A DNA stretch of 64,000 bases, taken from NCBI GenBank assembly GCA_017630215.1, contig JAGBVR010000002.1, positions 89,615 through 153,614 on the forward strand. Reading direction: 5' to 3'. Of the stretch, positions 58,046 to 64,000 are shown piece by piece. The notes beneath the pieces are model-generated. The model was not told where the DNA came from, made no database searches, and saw only the letters and a list, made by a program, of their open reading frames with translations. A program made the position numbers and the translations under genes. The DNA is from Bacteroidales bacterium (GTDB lineage Bacteria > Bacteroidota > Bacteroidia > Bacteroidales > UBA932). Every line of letters starts with the position of its first letter. Positions within the stretch are counted from its first letter, which is position 1.

Positions 58046-60748
58046 ATGAACAGACAATTATTGAAAAACATCGGAATCTATGCAGGAATCTTCCTGCTGT
58101 TCGTCGTATTGGCTTACGGCTACACACCTCAGGTACTTGAGGGCAAGATCGTGAACCAGAGCGACATAGCATCGTGGAAAGGTATGGCCAACGAGGCTAT
58201 GACATACAATAAGGCCAATCCTGACGATCCTACAGCCTGGACCAATTCGATGTTCGGAGGTATGCCTACCACAGCTACCATCGACAGTTTCGACGGAGAC
58301 TGGACCGACTCGATCTACGATTTCTTCCTTACAGGTAAACGCCCTGCCAGCTACCTGCTTCTGACCCTGATCGGAGGTTTCCTGCTGATGCTTTCTCTCG
58401 GCACAAGCAAGGTAATGGCCGTGGCGGGAGCGATCGCAATAGCCTTCTGTTCATACAATATGCAGATCATCCAGGTAGGACACAATACAAAGATGCAGGC
58501 CATCGCTTACTTCCCTTGGGTGCTGGCGGGAGTGATATTCACTTACCGGGCGGCGATGAGAGGCGGTTCTGTCATTTCGAGCGAGCGACAGCGAGACGAG
58601 AAATCTCATTGGCTGCCACAGACAATATTGGGTGCAACCCTCTTCGCATTCGCCCTCAGCATGCAGATAAAGGCCAATCACCCTCAGATCACCTACTACC
58701 TCGCCATCGTCATCTTCGCATACGCCATCGGCCTTTTCATCTACCTGTGTATCAAGAAGAAAGACCTGATCAAGCGATTCTTTGCAGCATCGGCGTTCCT
58801 GCTGGTTATCGGCTGCATCGGCATTGCCACCAATGCGAACAAACTCATCCCGACATACGAATATTCGAAATTCACTATGCGTGGCGGCTCGGAACTCTCC
58901 TCAGACAGCGACAGCCATAACGCCAAGGGACTTGATCTGGACTACGCTACAGCCTGGTCGTACGGAATCAATGAAATGCCAAATCTCCTGATCCCGAACT
59001 TCAATGGAGGATCATCTTCCGGCGAACTTCCGCTGGATTCCGAAACGGGAAAACTCCTGAAGATGGCCGGCCAGCAGAACCTGAAGCAGACGATGAAGCA
59101 CCTGCCTTTGTATTGGGGTCCGCAGCCTTTCACAGCCGGTCCTATGTATATGGGAGCCATCACCATCTTCCTCTTCATCCTCGGACTCATCCTCTGCAAA
59201 GGACGTGAAAAATGGTGGCTTGTCGCCGCTGTAATAACCACCGTTTTCCTTGCATGGGGCAACCATTTCATGTGGTTCACCAAACTCTGGTTCAACTATG
59301 CCCCTATGTACAATAAGTTCAGGACAGTCTCAATGGCATTGACAGCCCTCCAGGTGCTTCTCCCGATGCTTGGATTCTATGCTCTGGACAAGGTACTAAA
59401 AGAAAAATACAGCAAGAAGGAATTCATGAAGGCGGGATATATCGCATATGGAATCAGTGCCGGATTCTGCCTTCTGTGCGTACTTATCCCCGGTATTGCC
59501 GGAACATTCACAGGTGCCTCGGATGCAGGAATGAACGAGATGATCGTGGATGCTCTTGCAGCTGACCGACAGACACTTATGACCAAGGATGCCATCCGTT
59601 CGGTCATATTGATATCATGCGTCTTCGGATTGCTTGTATGGGCGTTCAGGACTCCGAAGACCGACGCTACGGGAAAGAACGGTTCGTTCGTACTCAAAGG
59701 CAGACTGACAATAGCAGCAGTGGCCGTGGTATTGCTTGTATTCTTCGACCTTGCGGGAATCGGAAAGAGATACCTCAACAAGAGCCATTTCATTACTCCT
59801 AAGGATTTCACCGCCCATTATGAACCACGTCCTGTGGACGAGATAATCCATCAGGATACAGATCCGGACTTCCGTGTCCTCGACCTCAGTGTAAACACTT
59901 TCAACGACGCCATCCAGAGCTATCACCACAAGTGTATCGGAGGCTACAGCCCTGTCAAGCTCCAGAGATATCAGGACCTCATTGACAGATATATAACAAA
60001 GGAAATAAGGGATATATATGGAGCAATGGAAGGTGCTGCGACCGTACAGGAAGTAGCGGAGGCACTGCCTGAAACAAAGGTGGTGTCGATGCTCAACGGC
60101 AGATACATCATCCTCGACGGCAACATCTCCCCTGTTATCAATAAATACGCCTACGGCAACTGCTGGTTTGTGGATTCTTACATCCCTGCAGCCACTCCGG
60201 ATGAGGAAATAGCCCTCCTGGCACATACAGACCTTCGCAACACCGCAGTAATCGGGGACGACTTTGCCTGGGCTCAGGATGCGATCCGTCATTCCGAGCA
60301 CTCCTCTGATTGTCATTTCGAGCACTCCTCTGATTGTCATTTCGAGCTTGTCGAGAAATCTCCAACAATCGCACTGACCCACTACGCCCCTAACGAACTC
60401 CGCTACTCATTCAGCACCGACACCGAGCGTGCCGCCATATTCAGCGAAATATACTATCCAAAGGGCTGGAAGGCATGGATCGAGCCGGAAGGAGCCTATG
60501 GAGAAGTCCGTAACGGACATTATCATCCAAGCGGCGAGGGACGTCCTGTAGAGCTTTTCCGTGCAGACTGGATGCTCCGCGGAGCAATGATCCCATCGGG
60601 CGAAGGCCAGCTCATAATGCGATTCGAGCCTGATTCATACCAGGTGGGAGAAGACATATCCCGCGCAAGTTCGATCGCCCTCATCCTCCTGCTCGTAGCA
60701 TCCGCTACCGGAATGATCATCTTCCGACGCAGAAACGGTGACGCATAA
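58046..60748 (+). CDS. YfhO family integral membrane protein
   Basis: The 900-residue inner-membrane protein has about twelve to fourteen helices and a large C-terminal extracytoplasmic domain, the YfhO (PF09586) layout; related proteins act as polyprenol-linked glycosyltransferases. Visible landmarks are the N-terminal MNRQLLKNIGIYAGIFLLFVVLAYGYTP, TAWTNSMFGGMPTT in the first loop and GYSPVKLQRYQDLI in the C-terminal half, with a last helix SSIALILLLVASATGMIIF. Two dispersed repeats are inserted in frame, at residues about 173-187 in a loop and about 748-772 in the soluble domain. It follows a glycosyltransferase gene by 97 bp. Confidence 0.88.
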   Translation: MNRQLLKNIGIYAGIFLLFVVLAYGYTPQVLEGKIVNQSDIASWKGMANEAMTYNKANPDDPTAWTNSMFGGMPTTATIDSFDGDWTDSIYDFFLTGKRPASYLLLTLIGGFLLMLSLGTSKVMAVAGAIAIAFCSYNMQIIQVGHNTKMQAIAYFPWVLAGVIFTYRAAMRGGSVISSERQRDEKSHWLPQTILGATLFAFALSMQIKANHPQITYYLAIVIFAYAIGLFIYLCIKKKDLIKRFFAASAFLLVIGCIGIATNANKLIPTYEYSKFTMRGGSELSSDSDSHNAKGLDLDYATAWSYGINEMPNLLIPNFNGGSSSGELPLDSETGKLLKMAGQQNLKQTMKHLPLYWGPQPFTAGPMYMGAITIFLFILGLILCKGREKWWLVAAVITTVFLAWGNHFMWFTKLWFNYAPMYNKFRTVSMALTALQVLLPMLGFYALDKVLKEKYSKKEFMKAGYIAYGISAGFCLLCVLIPGIAGTFTGASDAGMNEMIVDALAADRQTLMTKDAIRSVILISCVFGLLVWAFRTPKTDATGKNGSFVLKGRLTIAAVAVVLLVFFDLAGIGKRYLNKSHFITPKDFTAHYEPRPVDEIIHQDTDPDFRVLDLSVNTFNDAIQSYHHKCIGGYSPVKLQRYQDLIDRYITKEIRDIYGAMEGAATVQEVAEALPETKVVSMLNGRYIILDGNISPVINKYAYGNCWFVDSYIPAATPDEEIALLAHTDLRNTAVIGDDFAWAQDAIRHSEHSSDCHFEHSSDCHFELVEKSPTIALTHYAPNELRYSFSTDTERAAIFSEIYYPKGWKAWIEPEGAYGEVRNGHYHPSGEGRPVELFRADWMLRGAMIPSGEGQLIMRFEPDSYQVGEDISRASSIALILLLVASATGMIIFRRRNGDA
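58571..58607 (+). repeat. TCATTTCGAG repeat unit inside yfhO (first)
   Basis: gtcatttcgagcgagcgaca then gcgagacgagaaatctc encodes SVISSERQRDEKSH between two predicted membrane helices of the YfhO protein. The unit is in frame. Confidence 0.85.
60288..60363 (+). repeat. three tandem TCATTyCGAG units inside yfhO (second)
   Basis: Two short units (gtcattccgagcactcctct, gtcatttcgagcactcctct) and one full unit (gtcatttcgagcttgtcgag then aaatctcc) encode RHSEHSSDCHFEHSSDCHFE and LVEKSP. In frame; a local tandem expansion like that at 6395-6544. Confidence 0.88.
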
Positions 60749-60773
60749 AAGATTAACATTCAACATATTACAT

Positions 60774-60807
60774 AAAATGCCTGCTGTATTTGCGCAGCAG
60801 GCATTTT
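60774..60807. terminator. terminator after yfhO, same family as 12660-12691
   Basis: AAAATGCCTGCTG (60774-60786) pairs perfectly with CAGCAGGCATTTT (60795-60807). It lies between convergent genes (yfhO and the secreted protein gene at 60845) and can serve both. Sequence beyond the hairpin to about 60855 resembles 12692-12740. Confidence 0.88.
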
Positions 60808-60844
60808 ACGTAACTATCTCATAATCAATAAATAGCGTGGCAAC

Positions 60845-61486
60845 CTATCTGGAATATGGCTTCTTAAAAGAAAGTCTGCCACCTTTACGCACCCTCAATT
60901 TTATCCGATCCGTATTGAAAAGAGGATGATATAACTGACTGATCTTTAATATGACATTTTTACCATCTGAATACCATCTGCCTGCAACCCTTTCCTGATG
61001 CCATAATAGTTCATATGTATAATCTTCAAGCAGTGACAGTTCGACTTCTCCTGCCTCAAAGCAATATTCACCTACCAGATCATTATGAAACCTATCTAAA
61101 TATAATGCCGGCCCTGTCTCTGAACCATATACCTCAAAGTGTCCCCATTGAAGCCTGTTTTCGCCGATGATTTCCAGTTCCTTCACCACATACTGACCCC
61201 ATTGGTCATATCCTTGCAACGGATCTTGTTCACGTTTGTCAAAATTCAAGAAAATTTTATTTTCCTTGACTTCCCATTTACCATAATATCCGGACATAAC
61301 CTCGTTAAAAATCACAAACGTGCTATCACCACGTAAATGCAATTCCAGTCTGGTCTTGAATCCAGGCATCTCATTATATTTATAGGTTCCGACCAGATCA
61401 TTCCGGTCATACCCTCGTTCGCTTCCCAGTGCAGTCAGGCCGCACAACAGGAAGACAATTGTCATCAAATGTCTTATCGTTTTCAT
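60845..61486 (-). CDS. secreted protein of unknown function, paralog of 62839-63324
   Basis: The 213-residue protein starts at 61486 (MKTIRHLMTIVFLLCG, signal peptide ending ALG). The first 45 residues including SERGYDRNDLVGTYKYN are nearly identical to the protein at 62839-63324. The rest shares a lipocalin-like strand pattern: LELHLRGDSTFVIFN, YYGKWEVKENKIFLNFDKRE, YVVKELEIIGENRLQWG. A second, similar strand set follows (DLVGEYCFEAGEVELSLLEDYTYELLW). No family is recognised. It is the last gene after the Rhs tip and its immunity candidate, so an immunity or accessory role is possible. Confidence 0.7.
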   Translation of the reverse strand: MKTIRHLMTIVFLLCGLTALGSERGYDRNDLVGTYKYNEMPGFKTRLELHLRGDSTFVIFNEVMSGYYGKWEVKENKIFLNFDKREQDPLQGYDQWGQYVVKELEIIGENRLQWGHFEVYGSETGPALYLDRFHNDLVGEYCFEAGEVELSLLEDYTYELLWHQERVAGRWYSDGKNVILKISQLYHPLFNTDRIKLRVRKGGRLSFKKPYSR

Positions 61487-61515
61487 TATTGTATTCTGTT
61501 TTAAAGTGTGATTTA
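61386..61515. repeat. duplicated gene start segment (copy at 63224-63353)
   Basis: About 130 bp covering the promoter-proximal region, start codon and first 33 codons are nearly identical to 63224-63353, including the non-coding cattattgtattctgtttta stretch. Divergence begins abruptly on both sides. Confidence 0.9.
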
Positions 61516-61529
61516 CCTTTAAACTCTTT

Positions 61530-62117
61530 TTACTGGCTATTTCCGCAACATTTCGCGGTATTGCCAATTTTTGTTTTTGCTATATACAGATTGAGTTGCT
61601 TATCGCAGATTGGTAAACGCAAAATCTTAAAATTGCAGTTTTCTTCTATGAGAGATCTATCATATCTTACAAAACCAGAAAGCAGATCTTTTTTCTGGGC
61701 ATCGTTCAAGTAAGGAGTTCCTATGAAATCTTCTATCCATAATCTACAAGAGTCATCAAAACTAACTCCCTTATGTTGAGTTATATATGTTCCTCCTTCA
61801 AATAATACTACAAAGGTGTAAGTATAAGCAGAATCTTCGTTATCCCAATTCAGGGTTTCTAGAAAATTTACCAGCAGAGACTTTCTCCAGGGATTGATCC
61901 ACCAACACCAAATGCATTCCACATTAGTTAAAAGTGAAGGATCTAAATCCTTGTCCTGAGAATCTTCTACGATTTTCTTCCGCTGCATATTGCTTACATA
62001 CGGTTGTGAAATAAAATCATCCATCCACATTCTGAATGCTTGATAATGATTTTCTCCAGGATAACACCCTAAATAGGTGTTATCCTTAAACTCAGTTATA
62101 AAAGAATATGTCCTCAT
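61530..62117 (-). CDS. candidate immunity protein with two tandem copies of one domain
   Basis: The 195-residue cytosolic protein contains two similar halves. Half 1 (1-90): TYSFITEFKDNTYLGCY, AFRMWMDDFISQPYVSNMQRKKIV, NVECIWCWWINPWRKSLLVNFLET. Half 2 (95-178): YTYTFVVLFEGGTYITQHKG, CRLWIEDFIGTPYLNDAQKKDLL, CNFKILRLPICDKQLNLYIAKT. The YxFxxxFxGGTYIxQ...W pattern is one I associate with small orphan immunity proteins. The start overlaps the Rhs-tip stop by 4 bp, the normal toxin-immunity arrangement. AT-rich compared with neighbours. Assignment is by pattern and context. Confidence 0.65.
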   Translation of the reverse strand: MRTYSFITEFKDNTYLGCYPGENHYQAFRMWMDDFISQPYVSNMQRKKIVEDSQDKDLDPSLLTNVECIWCWWINPWRKSLLVNFLETLNWDNEDSAYTYTFVVLFEGGTYITQHKGVSFDDSCRLWIEDFIGTPYLNDAQKKDLLSGFVRYDRSLIEENCNFKILRLPICDKQLNLYIAKTKIGNTAKCCGNSQ

Positions 62118-62773
62118 TTTTTATTTCCTTTTCCGCCTCCTTGACTATGATTTTCTCCAGTGAAGTCCATTTTTCTTTTCCAATGATCCAGTTGCCTTTT
62201 TAAGACATTTTCAAGTTTTCTATCTTCTGGAGTTTTCTGATTTTTACTCTTGATTTCCTGGTATCTCAATCTAGTATCTTCGTACTTTTCTTTAGCAGCT
62301 AATTTTGCTTTAAGGTTAGCGTGTTGACTATTTTTATTACCTGACGAAACATTAGTCTTTCCTCTCTCGTACCCATCAAGCTGGTTCTTTGATGAATTCA
62401 TCATCATCAACCTGCCGCCAGCCGCGGTCACTACTCCCTTTACTAACTCTTCAGCACCAATTGCTGCTACCGGCCCACCGACAAATACGAGAGTACCACC
62501 ACTTACAGAAACAGATGTCGCTCCAGCTGCAAGAGCAGCACCTCCAAAAGCTGCTTCTGCTGCCCCTACTTTAGTAAGAAAGCCACCGAATGCGGCGCTT
62601 TCTAATGTCAAAGAACTGGTTCCGCTGCCTGTGCTCCTTCTGTACACGAACGGTCCCCTATATACAAGTCCCTCACCGCCTCCGTTCAGTGCACTGACCT
62701 TAGTGCCGTCTGCAAGATACGAATAATTGGGGTGGTCTTGCTTGTGTTGAGCGGGAAAACAGCAAAAACTCGC
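62114..62773 (-). CDS. orphan Rhs C-terminal tip with toxin domain, N-terminally truncated
   Basis: The frame is open from 62773 to 62114, with no good ATG; GTG at 62647 is possible. The first part, NYSYLADGTKVSALNGGGEG and LVYRGPFVYRR, is the end of a Rhs/YD-repeat core as in Bacteroidetes Rhs proteins. A hydrophobic Gly/Ala segment follows (AALAAGATSVSVSGGTLVFVGGPVAAIGAEELV). The C-terminal 70 residues are charged and helical, ending QLDHWKRKMDFTGENHSQGGGKGNKK. This GENHS ending resembles polymorphic-toxin tips, possibly of the Ntox34 kind. The Rhs core itself is missing, so this is a silent cassette or remnant. Confidence 0.72.
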   Translation of the reverse strand, partial: ASFCCFPAQHKQDHPNYSYLADGTKVSALNGGGEGLVYRGPFVYRRSTGSGTSSLTLESAAFGGFLTKVGAAEAAFGGAALAAGATSVSVSGGTLVFVGGPVAAIGAEELVKGVVTAAGGRLMMMNSSKNQLDGYERGKTNVSSGNKNSQHANLKAKLAAKEKYEDTRLRYQEIKSKNQKTPEDRKLENVLKRQLDHWKRKMDFTGENHSQGGGKGNKK

Positions 62774-62810
62774 TTAAATCATTCAAAAATGAATGAAATA
62801 AGCGAGTTTT
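62765..62810. terminator. hairpin between the Rhs tip and the upstream secreted-protein gene
   Basis: AAAACTCGCTTA (62765-62776) pairs perfectly with TAAGCGAGTTTT (62799-62810), with an inner CATTCA/TGAATG stem. It should end the transcript of the gene at 62839-63324. The flanking aacagcaaaaactcgc echoes the loop of the CCGCTCGGGC repeats. Confidence 0.8.
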
Positions 62811-62838
62811 CTTTCATTTCTCGCTCGCGCGGAAGCAT

Positions 62839-63324
62839 TTAACCAACGACTTCCTGCACCACCTGTTCTATCAGGTCTTTCCAGACTTCCTTCTGGGCTT
62901 TGCGCTTAGGGGATGATTCCTTGGGGGCGTACCTGTACAGTTCCACCCTCTTTTCATACCCTTCCTGCAAGTGATATCCCCAGAACAGATTGTTCTTGTC
63001 AAGGATTTCCAGTTCCTTCATAACGTATCGGTCCAGATCGTTCTGCACTTGAAGCGAATCTGCCTCACGTTTGTCAAAGTGCAGGATGACGAGATCGTCC
63101 TTAACCTCCCAGTTTCCGAAATATCTGAATGAATCATCATTGGCCGTACTAGCCACCATAAAGGTGTTGTCCGAATGCAGATGCAGGTTCAGGACATATT
63201 CCTCTGTGTCATTATACTTGTAGGTCCCGACCAGGTCATTCCGGTCATACCCTCGTTCGCTTCCCAGTGCAGTCAGACCGCACAACAGGAAGACAATTGT
63301 TATTAAATGTCTTATCGTTTTCAT
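62839..63324 (-). CDS. secreted protein of unknown function, paralog of 60845-61486
   Basis: The 161-residue protein starts at 63324 (MKTIRHLITIVFLLCG); the longer frame to 63441 would translate a dispersed repeat. It shares the signal peptide and SERGYDRNDLVGTYKYN with the paralog, then LHLHSDNTFMVA, YFGNWEVKDDLVILHFDKRE, YVMKELEILDKNNLFWG. It ends in a basic-amphipathic helix (KAQKEVWKDLIEQVVQEVVG) absent from the paralog. It lies after a frameshifted Rhs tip, just as the other lies after an intact tip. Function unknown. Confidence 0.7.
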   Translation of the reverse strand: MKTIRHLITIVFLLCGLTALGSERGYDRNDLVGTYKYNDTEEYVLNLHLHSDNTFMVASTANDDSFRYFGNWEVKDDLVILHFDKREADSLQVQNDLDRYVMKELEILDKNNLFWGYHLQEGYEKRVELYRYAPKESSPKRKAQKEVWKDLIEQVVQEVVG

Positions 63325-63390
63325 TATTGTATTCTGTTTTAAAGTGTGATTTGAATCCTTCGCCCGCCCTGATCGTACAGAGCCAAACCT

Positions 63391-63413
63391 GTCATCCTGA
63401 GCGAAGCGAAGGA
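63391..63413 (+). repeat. TCATCCTGAG repeat unit
   Basis: gtcatcctgagcgaagcgaa then gga, with a partial inverted unit gaatccttcgc at 63354. It lies upstream of the minus-strand secreted-protein gene. Confidence 0.75.
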
Positions 63414-63463
63414 AAATAGTATGTGATCTACTTTGGATCATAATCCTTAATACACGGAATCAG

Positions 63464-63696
63464 CTAATCTTTCTTCAGATTTTTTTGATGCGAGAAATTT
63501 ATAAGCGACATCTTTAGATAATACCTGTTTTCTCGGCGATTAACTACCTGCACCAAATATTCCATTGTTTTATAGGTTTTTGGCAACAGAGACTCCCAAC
63601 GCCGAACTTCTCAATATCAATGAATGCTGTCTAATCCCTTTCTGTAAACGAAGGCTCCGTTGTTTCCGTCCGTCGTAATGAGACGGTTTTCGTCTG
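63464..63696 (-). pseudogene. frameshifted Rhs tip remnant
   Basis: Minus strand 63696-63617 reads ADENRLITTDGNNGAFVYRK and GLDSIH then TGA, matching the Rhs end LADGTKVSALNGGGEGLVYR of the tip at 62114-62773. In the next frame the match continues: SLILRSSALGV against SLTLESAAFGG. A single-base frameshift has broken the frame. The following 63464-63565 is open for 33 codons (MEYLVQVVNRREN) but is not recognised. Confidence 0.7.
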
Positions 63697-63855
63697 CAAT
63701 TTATTACATTGATGCATATTGATTTTCAGATTTTTGAATGATGATTTTTTGTATATCTGTCTGAAGTAGAATAATGCTCTTTCAAAATCTGTTTTCACAA
63801 AATCATAACTCCTTGATTAATAGGGATTTACAAAATGCCTGCGAAAATATGCAAA

Positions 63856-64000
63856 TCATCCGATTGCCTCGATAAACTGATCCTTGTGCAGCGGATTATG
63901 TTCCAGGATCTGGGCCTTCATCCTGCTTTTGCGGATATAGACCGTGTTGGCGGAGATGTTAAGAAGGTTCGATATGGTCGTGACATCAAAGCCGATGAGA
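63856..64000 (-). CDS. C-terminal end of a helix-turn-helix regulator
   Basis: The last 47 residues of a protein entering from the right edge: IGFDVTTISNLLNISANTVY, then IRKSRMKAQILEHNPLHKDQ and FIEAIG. The DVTTISNLLNISANTVYIRKSR stretch is a LuxR-like or DUF6377-like DNA-binding helix-turn-helix of the kind that ends Bacteroidetes TPR/transmembrane regulators. The stop is at 63856. The N-terminal domains are outside the window. Confidence 0.7.
   Translation of the reverse strand, partial: LIGFDVTTISNLLNISANTVYIRKSRMKAQILEHNPLHKDQFIEAIG

Noticed and set aside
63325-63441. N-terminal extension of the secreted protein at 62839-63324
   Set aside because: It translates the dispersed repeat at 63391. 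The paralog and the signal peptide fix the start at 63324.

Overview
The window is a chromosomal stretch of a member of the order Bacteroidales, probably gut or rumen associated. The evidence is the set of family-specific genes (SusD-like and fimbrillin-like lipoproteins, DUF4876/DUF6850, S46 peptidase, GH97, GH10, GH3, tryptophanase, EF-G paralog) and the phylum-specific promoter form TTTG-N19-TAnnTTTG, found perfectly at several starts. Genus cannot be fixed from sequence alone. No rRNA, tRNA, CRISPR array or complete insertion sequence was seen.

Layout. 1-8.1 kb: an outer-membrane operon (end of a C69 dipeptidase, a TonB-dependent receptor, DUF4876 lipoprotein, DUF6850 beta-barrel), then a fimbrillin-like lipoprotein with a FISUMP-type C-terminal domain. 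8.2-12.7 kb: an accessory region with a rhuM-like gene, a second FISUMP lipoprotein whose C-terminus looks like a diversity-generating-retroelement variable region, a 38-residue orphan peptide gene and about 1 kb of hairpin repeats. 12.7-17.8 kb: clpB lacking the N-domain, then the operon sigma-54 regulator / lptE / unknown / secG. 17.9-25.3 kb: an abundant-looking OmpA/TPR lipoprotein facing a tight operon aspS / two tandem paralogs / Ser-type sulfatase / anaerobic sulfatase-maturing enzyme. 25.4-29.6 kb: EamA transporter, rsmA, DUF4252, and a GH18-ThuA fusion. 29.7-30.8 kb: a second copy of the rhuM flank with a broken rhuM and an intact parDE. 30.8-33 kb: ECF sigma operon and a flavodoxin-like protein. 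33.1-37.2 kb: an AT-richer island of two divergent fusion lipoproteins. 37.3-49.3 kb: EF-G2, XRE regulator, rnhB, DPP7, Mrp, GH10 xylanase, MATE pump and tnaA. 49.4-56.4 kb: GH3, GH97, mutS. 56.6-60.7 kb: glycosyltransferase and YfhO. 60.8-64 kb: orphan Rhs toxin tip with a tandem-domain immunity candidate, a frameshifted second Rhs tip, duplicated secreted proteins and the end of an HTH regulator.

The most striking result is a shared roughly 270-residue fimbrillin-like lipoprotein module placed on three different C-terminal domains: FISUMP with a BIG2 spacer (9595-11475), SusD (33099-35498) and a SusE/F-like glycan-binding region (35644-37191). The last two are divergently transcribed from back-to-back perfect promoters, with no SusC gene nearby.

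The second theme is an unusually rich population of short structured repeats. These are: the TCATTCCGAG...GGAAT family, which also sits in frame inside clpB, mutS and twice in yfhO; a GC-rich element found in two hairpin loops; paired AACCTTsGAACAC hairpins; paired CCGCTCGGGC hairpins; and long hairpins whose arms covary between copies around the rhuM/parDE modules.
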